The notes beneath the pieces are model-generated. The model searched no databases. It was not told the origin of the DNA and worked only from the letters and a program-made list of their open reading frames with translations. The position numbers were made by a program, and so were the translations under genes. From Lolium rigidum (Eukaryota > Streptophyta > Magnoliopsida > Poales > Poaceae): a DNA stretch of 64,000 bases. The stretch lies in the NCBI RefSeq assembly GCF_022539505.1, contig NC_061512.1, positions 148,163,962 through 148,227,961 on the forward strand. Direction: 5' to 3'. Shown one piece after another: positions 1-10,640 of this stretch; positions within the stretch are counted from its first letter, which is position 1; each line of letters opens with the position of its first letter.

Positions 1-3000
1 TTCAAATGGCCTGGGACGTGGCCGACCACGTCGATGCGCGGGACCCGCGGGAATCTGCATGCACGGGCGGGTCTGCATGCGCGCGGGCGTCGAGCGAACC
101 CGTCGGCAACGACCAGAAAAAGCGGCGCCGCCGCGACGCATGGAACAGAGGGAGGAGGAGGAGGCTCACCGGGGGCTTGGGCTCGACGGAGGGGCGACGA
201 GAGGATGACGGGGTTGCACGGAGGCTTGCCTGGGGTGTCTTGGTCGTGCTCCAGCGGCTCCAGGATGTCTACGCAGTGCTGATTTCGGACGGCGTTCGGA
301 GGAGGCGGCCCTCCGGCGAGCTGCAAGGAAAGAGGAGGGGCGACGCTGCGCGGCGGTTCGCAGAGGCCCGGCCTCGTAAACCGGTACGAGCTCGCCGACC
401 TCCGGGACGACGACGGAGAGGGTCCGAGGAAGGTTCAGCGGCTCGGAGCTGTGCAGGGACGGTCGTAGTTCCGACTTGCATCGCCCGCGACAGTGAGGGG
501 ACGCCCGCGTCAACTACACTCCACCCTGGGAAACGAAACAAAGCTCATGAGAAGGAGCGATACGGTGCGAGTTCAACGAGCCAGAGAGGGAAGAGAATGG
601 AGGCGCGAGTCGACGGCAACCATCTGCGAGCGAACAGCGGGCATTGTCGACGACGAGCTCCAGTAGCAGAGTGAAAGATAGCCTCTCTCAACCCGGGGGT
701 GGTTTATGGGGTGATGTGCGTGTCGGTTGGCGAGAGGGAAATGAGTGAGGTGCTCTGAGGCCTTAAAACGAGCTCGCGGCGTCCACCGTGCTCCGGGAGC
801 ACGCGCAGAAGAGAGGAGGGGCGGCAGGCAGCGATAGGGCGAGGGAGGCGGTAGTGTGCTGCCTGCTGGTCACGGAGACGAAAAGAGAGCGGAGGGGTGG
901 ACCAGTGCGGTGGGAAACAGCGAGGTTCGGCGACGCGTCATGTCGCACAGAAGATGCTCGACGAAACGATAGCTGACAAACGAGGTCACGGGCGTGCAGG
1001 CTAGGGCCAGGCGTGAGTATTGAGCGTGTCGAGGAGGGAGCTGGTTCTCTACTCGTTCACGGTGCATAGTTGTTTGACACAGGGAATGGGCGTGGGGTGT
1101 GCGGGTCGGAGACGTACCCACCATGGCGTGCACGGCCGTGATAGGGGGTTGAATGGGCTGTGCAAAGAGTTGGAGTGAGAGAGGACATGTCCAGGGAGGA
1201 GAGAAGGGTACAGGGACACCATTTAGGCCAGTGGTTGGTCGTGCAAGGCAGAGAGGAGAGAGGGGAAAGGAGGGCTGCACCCGATCTCTCTCAAGTTCCT
1301 TGCCCCGGCCATGCCTTCTTTCCCAAAAATAAAAGGACAAGAGGGACACTGCAGCTACAGTGGATGTCGACTAGATGGAGAGAGGCATGCTGGAGAGGTA
1401 AAGGGAGTGGTGCTGAGCTAAAAGAATAGAAAGAGAGAGGAAGAGAATCACCAAATCGTGGCATACGGTCATGTCTCGGTTTCTCTCTTCCCTTCCACAA
1501 TAATTCGGCCAAAAGTGCCATAGTAGCAGCAGGTGGCCATCCAAAATGAAGAGGAGATGTGGATGAGTTTATTTTGTGAGAGGGGGTGGTGCTTAAAAGA
1601 TGTCATGGAAAGAAGTGGAGTATACATGGGTGCATGCTTTTCCAAAATTTTGAATATGAGTTGGACGCAAAAAGTCCCAAACAATACCCTGCATGAATGG
1701 ATCAGTGAGAGATGAGATGAAGAGGGTTATGATGATTTTGAGTCGTTTAGATAATTTGGTGATTACTAGAAATGGATTAAAGAGATATAGCTAGAAATAA
1801 AGGTTAATAGACAAGGAGACCATATGGTATTTGTTCTCACTATTGATCCCTGAAATGGAGATGGATCACATAGATGAGGTTGTTTTGCTCAAGAAGACAT
1901 TCCAATAGGGAATCTCATTCATTAAGTGTTTGGATCACTTTCTAAGAATTTGGCCATAATTGAATAAATTTCGAGCGACAATAACTTTGAAATTTTTGAA
2001 AAGAGAAAGATAATATTTTGGGCTCAAAAATACTCTACTTGCATGAGAATGCATAGTAGGTTTTCCATATAACGATTTGAATATAAAGAGTGCAAGGAAT
2101 GGCATATGCACCATTTACATGCGTTTTTAGCAAAATAGGAAATAAAATCAAGAAAATAATTTTCTACAAATTATTTTCGAAAGGAAAAGATGTGATAAAA
2201 ACTATTATCGATATTTCCTATTTTAATTAGAGGAAGGGTATTTCGGAAGTCAAACTGAGAAGAAATGGGGGTTTAGGATTTTAGGAAATTGGAGGCAACC
2301 TTCATATTTTAAAATTGGAGTTGGGCCAAGAATGATTTAAGAGTAGAATTCAAAGATTTTGGGGAGATAGAGATGCAAATGGAGATTATCCATCTATTGG
2401 ACAAATGATCATCTAACATGATAATGCATAGATGGAGTGATGATGTTAAAAGATATATCAGTGAGACGTATTAGTGGCAAGGACAATGCCATGGTTATTT
2501 GATCACATATCAAATAGTCCTTTAATTATTTTTTATGTCTATGGCCCTTATTTGATTTAAAATAGATAAAAAGTTTAATTGAAACCTTTGAGATGAGAGA
2601 GGGTTTTTAGAAGAGTAGTATGATCCAAAGTTGAATTAGAATAAAATATGGATCACACCATTTCACTTTTGGAAATCAGAACTGCATATAAAAGATTTTA
2701 TAAAAATTTGAAGTCACACAAAGTAGGGGTATACCATTTGGCAAATACTTTGTGTCAAGAACAATTTTAGAAACACCTATTGTGATACTATGATCTTAGT
2801 GACCATAGATAATTTAAAGAAAATATTTTTGATAAGACCTTTTGAATTAAGACTTTGAGTCCAAAGATAAAACAAAAGAGGTTTTGTGTTGTGTCAAAAA
2901 GTTCAAATACTTTTGAAGAGAGTAGGTTAAAGTAATACAAGAGGGGCCATAGCCTAAGTATTTTTCTTGAGACTAGAAAATGTGGGTTGAGGTATTTCAG

Positions 3001-3148
3001 TTACCACTTGCAATCATCACTCAACAACAAGGCCAGACAAGCATTGAAATCAAAACATTTCAACACTACAAGAAGAAAAAAGTTTTTGTTCCCCCTGATT
3101 TTTGCACTCTGGACAAATAAACAAGGTTGCAAAAGTTGGGGTGTTACA
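1..3148 (-). repeat. 3' LTR of LARD-like retrotransposon D (cut by window edge)
   Basis: This block aligns base for base with 17231-20379 (offset 17230, one net indel), so the two are the LTR pair of one element. It ends at TGTTACA (3142-3148). Read on the minus strand this is TGTAACACCCC, a canonical TG start, and a polypurine tract lies directly outside it at 3149-3164. The element is therefore on the minus strand, this is its 3' LTR, and its far end lies beyond position 1. I counted about 21 substitutions in the first 660 aligned bases (CG-rich, mostly transitions) and about 4 in a 300-bp AT-rich stretch, so the insertion is fairly recent. ORFs in the CG-rich part are not conserved as proteins I know. 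Confidence 0.9.
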
Positions 3149-3164
3149 GCTCTTCCACCCTTAA
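3149..3164 (-). other. Polypurine tract of element D
   Basis: Read on the minus strand, TTAAGGGTGGAAGAGC directly abuts the TG of the 3' LTR. A purine-rich run here primes plus-strand DNA synthesis in LTR retrotransposons. It fixes the orientation of the element. Confidence 0.8.
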
Positions 3165-3460
3165 AATAAATCTCGTCCCGAGATTACTAAGCGTAGGACT
3201 AGAGAGGTTTTATAGTCTGACTTAAGTTAGACTTCATCTTCCGGTGGGCGTGCTGTTGTCGAAAAGGTCATAGCTTCAGCTTCCGAGTGACACTATAGAT
3301 TTCCACCGAGGGAAGGCTTCGTGAAGAGGTTCAGTTCTCAGCGCGGATGTTAGTTTGGCAGCTCCCTAACCATACTAGAGGGTTCATCGGTTCTTGAAAG
3401 TTAGAACATCCGGACGGTGCTTCAGAAAGATCGAAAACTTTAGGGTTAGCTTAAATTTTA

Positions 3461-3490
3461 GTGGAAGACGAAGTCTTCCACCCTTAAAAT
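3461..3490 (-). repeat. Hairpin containing an internal copy of the D polypurine tract
   Basis: Arms GTGGAAGAC (3461-3469) and GTCTTCCAC (3473-3481) pair perfectly around a 3-base loop. The right arm belongs to a 17-base run (3474-3490) identical to 3151-3167 at the true polypurine tract, about 320 bp away. Confidence 0.75.
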
Positions 3491-5060
3491 TGTTCATCGG
3501 GTGTTCAGAAAAACTCCGAGGTTTAGCCATGGGGTCCTTTCAGGCACTCTTGAGGAGGTCATCAATCTCTCGTCTTGAGTTGAAGAATCTTCAGGGGCGA
3601 AGTGCAGTCCGTAGCTTCAAGATGCACACACAGTGTTTACTGTTTTGTAGGGCGCTCGTTAAGTTAGTAAGTTAGCAGAACTCCTGGTGGATCTTGACAT
3701 GAAGTAGCAACAACAGACATTAAAAATAGTCTTCAGCTTTAGGGTTGGTGTTGACTGAGGTACACCAAATCTTGAGTCTTGAACTGTCTTCAAAGGCTTC
3801 ACTTAACGAGGACGAGATGCAACATGTAGGATAACTTGGCTTCGATACGACTTCTCGCTTGGCTGCTCCGCTGGGCAGATGTGGTATCCTAAGGTTGGGT
3901 TTTTAAAAGATTTCTTTATGGTTAGCAGGGTTCTATCCACAGTTAGAACCTATTGGTAGGCTTCATCTTCTAGCAGGGTTGTAGTCAATCTTGAAGCCTT
4001 CTGCTTCATTGGCGTCGCAGGGTGTCTTCGGTTGAATGGCACACTAAGTTGGGGACTCCAGGAAATCAGGGTTAGATCTAGTGGTTACCCAAATTTTAGT
4101 TAGGGTTTTCTGTTAGCTTTACAAACTAACAGTTACAATTTCTACCTGAAAATTGCCCGAATGCGAGGAAAACATCTTAGGGAGGGTTTCTTAGACAGGG
4201 TTGTCACACAAAAAGAGGGGTTTTCAGGACGAAAGGCTAAAACAAGCATACACACAACAAGCAATCACAAGCACTCAAGCAGCAAATTCAGAACACCACA
4301 AGCAATCATGAAATCCACACGAGGTATTTCAAGTACCCAAGGATACCTAATACGCAGGGGTAGCTCAATCGAAGCAATTGAGTTTGTCCTATCCATCCTA
4401 GAGACTTGGGTTGGTCAGAGATGCAGACGTCTTCATTTTGCTGATATTGACTTCAACATTGATTCTTGTAGCAGTTGGTGGTGAAGTAGACATGATGTTG
4501 AGTCGTCGATGTTGAGTCGGGGGCGAAAACTGCATAGGATTTTATGTTCTCAATTCGGAGGGATCATGGATGACAGCTTCTTATGACGGGCCTAAAATTT
4601 ACTAGTCAAGAACTGAGGACTTGATCCTTGACGACTGCAAAAGTGCAAGTCCAAAGAGGAACAAGGTCAACTCTTTGACAGACTTTGGTGACAACCAAAG
4701 ACATGCTCTTATTATCCCTATACGCGTACTGCTAAGTCGGCATCCAATCTTCAGTAGCTGCAGTCGGAGATACTTGAGACTTCCTAAAGAGTTGATGCAT
4801 CTTCGACTTTGAGTCTCTGAGTCTGAGTTGGGGACATCGTCCAACATCTATTTTTGGAGAGGATGAGATAGTAGAGTAAGAAGTTTCCAAAGTCTTTAGA
4901 AATCAAAGAGCTAGGTAAGAATGAGAAGTTTTTGAAGAGGTAAGAAAGATAGAAGCTAAGCTTCTGGTTACTTAGGAAAATAAGTTTCGTAAATAATTTT
5001 ACCAAAGTAGCATTTTCCTAACTGGCGTCCATGCTAACTAAGGTCTCCTACAGTCAGGAT

Positions 5061-5073
5061 GGCTCTGATACCA
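5061..5073 (-). other. Primer-binding site of element D (initiator tRNA-Met type)
   Basis: The minus strand reads TGGTATCAGAGCC, the standard plant initiator tRNA-Met primer site. It lies four bases from the LTR end (...CCCGACA), which places the 5' LTR to the right, starting at 5078. Confidence 0.9.
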
Positions 5074-5077
5074 ACTC

Positions 5078-5139
5078 TGTCGGGCCCCGGACTAGCTGTC
5101 CGAAACACCCGTTATGCATACACATTCACGATCCCATGA
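5078..5139 (-). repeat. 3' end of the 5' LTR of element D (first part, before the CACTA insertion)
   Basis: Starts TGTCGGGCCCCGG on the plus strand (LTR end CCGGGGCCCGACA in sense) and is interrupted after 62 bp by a CACTA transposon. The 3 bp TGA at 5137-5139 recurs at 14188-14190, and the LTR resumes there. Confidence 0.88.
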
Positions 5140-5164
5140 CACTACTAGGGAAAGGCTTATAGCC

Positions 5165-5555
5165 GCACTCCTTACCGCCGGCAAATACGAGCTGAAGATG
5201 CCGGCGGTAATACCTTCCAGGGGGGCTAACAGTACCGCCGGCGAATAGGTAGGGCGGCGCCGGGGGTAGCTCCCTTACCGCCGGCGAAAATAAAATCGAG
5301 GCGCCAGGGGTGCAATGGGCCCCGGGGTCCCAATTGGGCCTAGCCTTACCGCCGGCGTCTTCGGGCCGAAGCGCCAGGGATAGTGGGCTCTACCGCCGGC
5401 GAACGCGCGCAGAGATGCCGGCGGTATAGCCAAGCCGGGTGGGCCACCTGGCCTTAAGTTACCGCCGGCGTTTTCGGCCAGCAGATGCCGGCGGTAACGT
5501 GCCCTACCGCTGGCATTTTATGTTATAGGCGCCGGCGGTAACCTGGGCATGTCCA
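5165..5555. repeat. Left subterminal repeats of the CACTA element
   Basis: At least ten copies of CCGCCGGC or its complement GCCGGCGG occur, usually as TACCGCCGGCG or GATGCCGGCGGTA. In En/Spm such subterminal motifs bind the TNPA regulator. The family is GC-rich, unlike the flanking LTR. Confidence 0.85.
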
Positions 5556-6165
5556 TTTATTAGGACGACCAGCCACCTACCACCACCCACACACACTCAT
5601 ATGTGATGGCAAATCAACCCAAGCACTAGTTAGCTCATTCCCCCACCCATTTTAGCTATTTCAACCAATAAAATATGATGTATTTGAGCAAATCATGCAC
5701 TACCTAGCCCCTCTAGCATGATTTGCATAATCTAGATCTAGATCTATCTCCTTCCACCACCTTTTCCACTAGATCTAGCTAGATCTCTCCATTTCTTAGA
5801 TCTCTAGATCTCTCAAGCATTAAAGTCGACGTGTGGCGTCTCTCGGGTGCTTTTGGACGTCGCGTCAACTAGTAGGTACATAAACTAAATGAGTGGAATG
5901 TTCATGTGTTGGCGAAAATTCGCGGTTATATCACTAGTACTAGTGGTGGCAAAAGGCGTGGTTCCATATATGTAAATGCATTGTTTTGCATTTGTTTACG
6001 CGTGCGGAACATTGAGTTGCCAATGTTTTGCCGGAATGTTGATTAACTTCCGTTCCGGCGAATTTTGGAACTCCAGCATGACAATATTTAGCAAAGGTCA
6101 TGCCGAATTTTTTCCGTGAAAACCGAGACGGCGGTGTAATCAATTATCTTGTCTTGTAGGCGGCG
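5556..6165 (+). promoter_or_regulatory. Leader/promoter region of the CACTA transposase gene
   Basis: No ORF of note. Seven or so AGATCT motifs cluster at 5735-5815, several as overlapping TCTAGATCTAGATC runs. A GTAGGTAC at 5873 and a TTGTCTTGTAG at 6150-6160 could be the ends of a leader intron. Beyond position and base pattern I see nothing that proves promoter activity. Confidence 0.4.
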
Positions 6166-6251
6166 ATGGTCATCGCGATGAGGGAAAGCGTCGTGGATAG
6201 ATACGTGGAACGCGCGACGGCCGACATGTATCGAAAAAGCGAAAGGATATA

Positions 6252-9200
6252 ATGTGTCCTTGTCGAAGATGCAAGCTAGGATCGTTGTTTGACCCCTTCT
6301 CGTGCATAGTGAATCAACACCTGCTCAGGTATAGTTTCATGGAGGGGCATACTCGGTGGATGAGTGATGATGGAGATGATGATATCGATGGTGATGGAGA
6401 TGATGATGGTGGAGATGATGATAACGAAGGTGATGGAGAGGATGCCCCACACGACAATGGAGACGAGGTTGAAGAGGATGGCGCACACGTTGATGGTGAT
6501 CAAGAAGGTCGGGAAGAGCATGCGGCCGACGAGGACATGAGTAGAAATACCCCGCTAACCGCGGCCGTGCAGGACCGTCATGTTCGGGAACTTCTTCTCA
6601 GCAACACATCGACCGACCCCAAAATCGCCGGTAGACGGAAGGCTAAGCTAGATCAACTCGAGGTAGACTCGAGAACTCCGTTGTACGATGCAGCTCGTGG
6701 GGACGGAGGAGAGCCGTCCGAGATACGCTCTCGATATTATGGAGATGAAGGCAAAGCACAAATGGACGGACACAAGCGTGGACGAACTCTTCGGATACTT
6801 GAAGATCCACTTTCCTAAAGATAACACGTGTGCCGGTAGCCTACAGGAGGCCAAGAAAATCGTGTGCCCTCTCGATTTACCGCACCGTAAATACCACGCA
6901 TGCATCGATGATCGCGTAATATATCGGAACGAGCATGCCAATCTCGATACATGCCCACAGTGTGGCGAATCTCGATACAAGAGAGGGACAAAAAAATCTC
7001 CTCGAAAAGTTGTGTGGTACTTCCCGCTCACGCCCCGTCTGCAGCGGTACTTCGTGGACCCCAAGGAAGCAAAGCTCATGCGCTGGCACGCGGAAAGAAA
7101 GGAGGCGGTGATGTGTGATGTAGAACGGGTTGAAAACCCAGTGCTAACACACCCTTCGGATGCAAGCCAGTGGAAAACATTAGACGATGAGTATTACGAA
7201 GAATTCGGGAAAGAACCAAGGAACATCAGGTTGGGTGCGAGCACCGACGGACTCAATCCGTTTGGGAACCAAAGCAGCAAGCACAAGCACTCTGGCCCGT
7301 GTTTGTATGGATGTACAACCTCCCTCCATGGCTATGCCCGAAGAAGAAGTACATACACATGAGTATGCTAATCCAAGGGCCGACGCAGCCAGTGGAGCGA
7401 TATCAACCCGTATCCGGAGCTATTGAAGGAGGAGCTAGTCACTCTGTGGGAGGAAGGGACGAAACTTGGGACGCCTACGGACAAGAAACTTTCCGTATGA
7501 AAGCCGCTCCGTTGACGACGGTGCAGGACTATCTTGGATACGGATATATCGCGTGCCGTGTGTGCCACGGACACAAGGCATGTGTGAGGTGCATGGAAAA
7601 GACGCCGTTTTACAGCTGGGCAAGGATCCCGGGTCTTAAAAAACCGTCTACATGAGGCATCGAATGTGGCTTCCCAAGAATGACCCGTGGAGGAAGCGTG
7701 GAGACCTGTTCAATGGGAAGGATGAGGTCGAGGGACCTCCACCTAGGAGAAGCGGCGAAGAGATAGATACTCCGTTGAAAAACCGGAAAGATCTGCCCTC
7801 CGGCGGGTAAGATAAAGATCCGTAAGCGGAAGAAAGGAGACAAGAGAAAGAAAAAGGAACCCGGGCCGCTCTTGGGGGTATGGAAAAGGAGGTCCGTGTT
7901 TTGGGACTTGCCGTACCGGGAAGATCCTCGGTACGCCTCATAGCCTTGATGTCATGCATATCACGAAGAACGTGTGTGAGAGCTTGCTTGGCACCGTGCT
8001 CAACATGCCGGAGAGGACCAAAGACGGGTCGAAAGCAAGACACGACCTGATGGCCCTTGATATCGAAAAGAGCTTCATTTAGCCCAGGTTGACCAGAAAC
8101 CGAGGAGGAGGAAACGGATGGTCGCAAACGCAAAAGGGTGGCCAAGCAGCCGCGAAACTCCTCGCCCTCCCGCTTCACTCTAAATCCCGATGAGCTCGAA
8201 CAATTCTTCAAGTGCCTACTAGAAGTCAAATTTCCTCTAGGCTACGCGGGGCCGATACGTTGCATGGCTGGACCCGACGAAAAAAATCTTTAGCGGGATG
8301 AAGTCTCATGACCTGCTCATGTCATGATGACGCGGATACTTCCGGTTGCTATCCGAGGGATAATGGAACCGCACGTTCGTGCGACGCCGACCGACCTATG
8401 TAACGTCTTCGACGTCATCACTCGAAAGTCGATAACCGTCAAGAAACTCGGGAGGCTGCAGGAAGAGATCGTCACCATCCTATGCGAGATGGAGATGTAC
8501 TTCCCGCCCGCATTCTTTGACATCATGGTCCATCTCGCTGGTGCATATAGTGGACGATATCGAGGATCTTGGGCCCGCGTTCCTTCACAACATGATGGCG
8601 TTAGAAAGGATGAATGGCTTCATCAAAGGATACGTTCGTAACAGGGCACATCCGGATGGAAGCATCGTCCAGTGGCTTTCTCACCGAGGAGTGCATCTCT
8701 TTCTCGCAAGAATTATTTAAACGAGGACGACCCACATCCGGTTGGATTTCCCGCCAACAAGCACCTCTGCAGATTCGAGGGAGTAGGCCACAACGCCGGG
8801 CAGGAGGGAACTCGACGCGGATCAAGATGATAGGAGAACGAGACTTTAATAGGGCCCACTTAGTAGCACTACAGCACATGAACGAGGTAGAGCCTTGGGT
8901 GGATCAGCACATAAACATGATCAAGAGCAGTGGCCGACAAGCCGATGACGGAAGAAGAGGTATTTAGAGCGCACAACTCCTCTTTCGCGAGCTGGTTCAA
9001 AGACCAGATTGATGCCAATCCCCCACCAATGGCAAGCGGCGTAGACAAAATGATATTAGCCTTGTCTTGTGGGCCCGCCCCCAACCTCATGACTTATCGT
9101 AAATACGACATCAATGGTTACACATTCTCCACAGAGGAGAGAGACAACAGTAGCGACTATCGGAACTCGGGTGTGACGATGGAATCGTACACGGGTGAAG

Positions 9201-9671
9201 AGAAGAAAAGGTACTACGGAAGGATCGAGGAAATTCGGGAGCTCGACTACGTCGGGGAGAAGCTACCGATGTTTCGTGTCGATGGGCTACGGACGTCACA
9301 AAAGAAGATGCGTATGTCACCACCATGCGACCGCCCCCAAATCCAAGACCAAGAACCCCACCGCGCAAAATGAGCCTTGGGTATTGGCTAAGCACGTCGA
9401 GCAATGCTTCTTCATAACTGACCCGTCAAGGCCTAGCCGTGTTGTCGTAAGGAGAGGAAAAAGGGCCCTCGTCGGAATGGATGGAGTTGCCGACGAGCAA
9501 GACTTCGACGGCCTCGTCGGAGACCCAATGATGGAAGAACCCGATGAAGACGATAGAACCTACACACTAAGAAGAAGAAGGACGACGCTACCTAGGTCAA
9601 GTGTTCCTCCGTACACAAGGAGTCGCGACGATACCGGTGGGGTCACAAGGACCAAGCGGAAGGGACTTTGA
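6252..9671 (+). pseudogene. CACTA transposase (TNPD type), frameshifted
   Basis: The plant En/Spm transposase would cut and rejoin the element ends in the nucleus. Pieces occur in order but in changing frames. 6252-6818 holds a CPCRRC zinc-type motif of the transposase-associated domain and a long Asp/Gly-rich linker. 6720-7655 holds the Transposase_21 core, with CPQCGESRYKRG, the RLQRYF segment, TDGLNPFG and YNLPPWLC. 7950-8080 carries LDVMHITKNVCESLLG, likely including a catalytic Asp. 8300-8700 matches the DUF4218 region (LPVAIRG..., MMALERMNGFIKGYVRNR). 8690-9671 matches the DUF4216 region (YDINGYTF, NSGVTMESYTG, YYGRIEEI, QCFFITDPS, RRGKR) and ends in an Arg-rich tail. At least five frame changes plus in-frame stops (for example near 8090 and 8295) mean no full protein can be made. 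Introns could explain some breaks but not all. A start near 6166 is possible. Confidence 0.88.
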
Positions 9672-10640
9672 AGTCATTTGTGTATTTATAATAATTATCT
9701 CTCGAACAACCATTTGTCCTTCTCAAGTGTATCCTAAATTTATGTCTTGGTTTTTTATCGGATATCCTCGAAAGGACTTTGAAGTCATTCAAGAATTAAA
9801 GTCCTAAATTTATGTCTTGCAATTTAATTATCCTTCAAGTATATTCTAAAAATGACTAGAAACAACAAAAGAGGTCTAGGAAAGGGATAAAAAAATGGGT
9901 GGCTTTTTTGCGCCCGTGGGATTCGAACTCTTGATGCCGCAGCCTATGCCCAATTGAGTGGAACCACTCGTTATCGATTCGTTTTTGAATAACAATATGG
10001 TTTACAGTAACAAAAGGTGTATCGCGCGCCCCGTGAAAAAAACTAGTTACCCCCGGCGAATTGGTCGTTTCCGCCCGTGGTAACTCCACATGGACCCACT
10101 CGTAAGTGGCTGAAACGTTACCGCCGGCGGTTTCGCAAAAACGCCGGGGTACGCGTTCCAGGACTTAGGCGTGTGGCCGTCGTTCCCCACGGCCAAATCA
10201 ACCACGCAGCCGATCCGCCGCCGTCGTTGCCCCTGCCGCGCCGATCCGCCGCCGTCGTTGCCCCCGCCGCAGTCCATCCGCCGCCGTCGTTGCCCCCGCC
10301 GCCGTCGCTGCCCCCCGCCGCCGTCGATCCCTCCCACCGCAGGTGCGCCCTCTCCCCTGCCTCCTCTCTCCCTTACCGTCGTTCCCCTCTCCTCCTTCCT
10401 CACCGTCGCCGCCTCCCCTGCACCTCCGCCGCCGTGCCACCTCAGTCCGTCGGCCACCGCAGGAGGAAGGAGGCTGCCATCGCAGGGAGGAAGGAGGCCG
10501 CCATCATCGGCCACTAGCAGGAGGAAGGAGGCCGCCGTCGCTGCTGTCCCCCACCCCCACGGCCGCTGTCGAACTGCTGTCGTCGCTGCTGTCTCCACCG
10601 CAGGTGCGCCCCTCCCTCTCTCCCTTGCCGTCGTTACTTC
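9672..10640. other. CACTA inter-gene region: AT-rich spacer, subterminal-like repeats and CCG-rich block
   Basis: 9672-9870 is AT-rich and contains a short duplicated phrase (TAAATTTATGTCTTG twice, near 9735 and 9807). 10035-10165 repeats the subterminal GCCGGCGG-type motifs in the middle of the element. 10205-10640 is very GC-rich, built from degenerate direct repeats of CCGCCGTCGTTGCCCC at 10228-10330 and further pyrimidine-rich repeats. Proline-rich ORFs here run on both strands and look like composition artefacts. The block probably forms the leader of the second gene. Confidence 0.6.

Larger units (their letters stand above)
3149..5077 (-). mobile_element. Non-coding internal domain of LARD-like element D
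   Basis: Only 1,929 bp separate the polypurine tract beside the left LTR from the primer-binding site beside the right LTR. No gag, protease, RT or integrase similarity is visible in any frame, and the ORFs present are short and unconvincing. This fits a large retrotransposon derivative (LARD), a non-autonomous element mobilised by a partner's proteins. A second, exact 17-base copy of the polypurine-tract sequence sits at 3474-3490 inside a hairpin. Confidence 0.85.

Noticed and set aside
6276..6521. Minus-strand Ile-rich hydrophobic ORF
   Set aside because: Shadow of the Asp/Gly-rich GATGGAGATGATGAT coding repeat of the transposase on the plus strand.
7648..8229. 193-aa minus-strand ORF
   Set aside because: Lies opposite the Transposase_21 region, which has clear homology on the plus strand.
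9905..9965. tRNA-like segment (reverse strand GAGTTCGAATCCC box-B-like motif)
   Set aside because: The bases either side of TTCGAAT do not pair as a T-stem (AAGAG against CCCAC), and no acceptor stem or anticodon arm can be formed. Similar phrases are common inside cereal CACTA elements.
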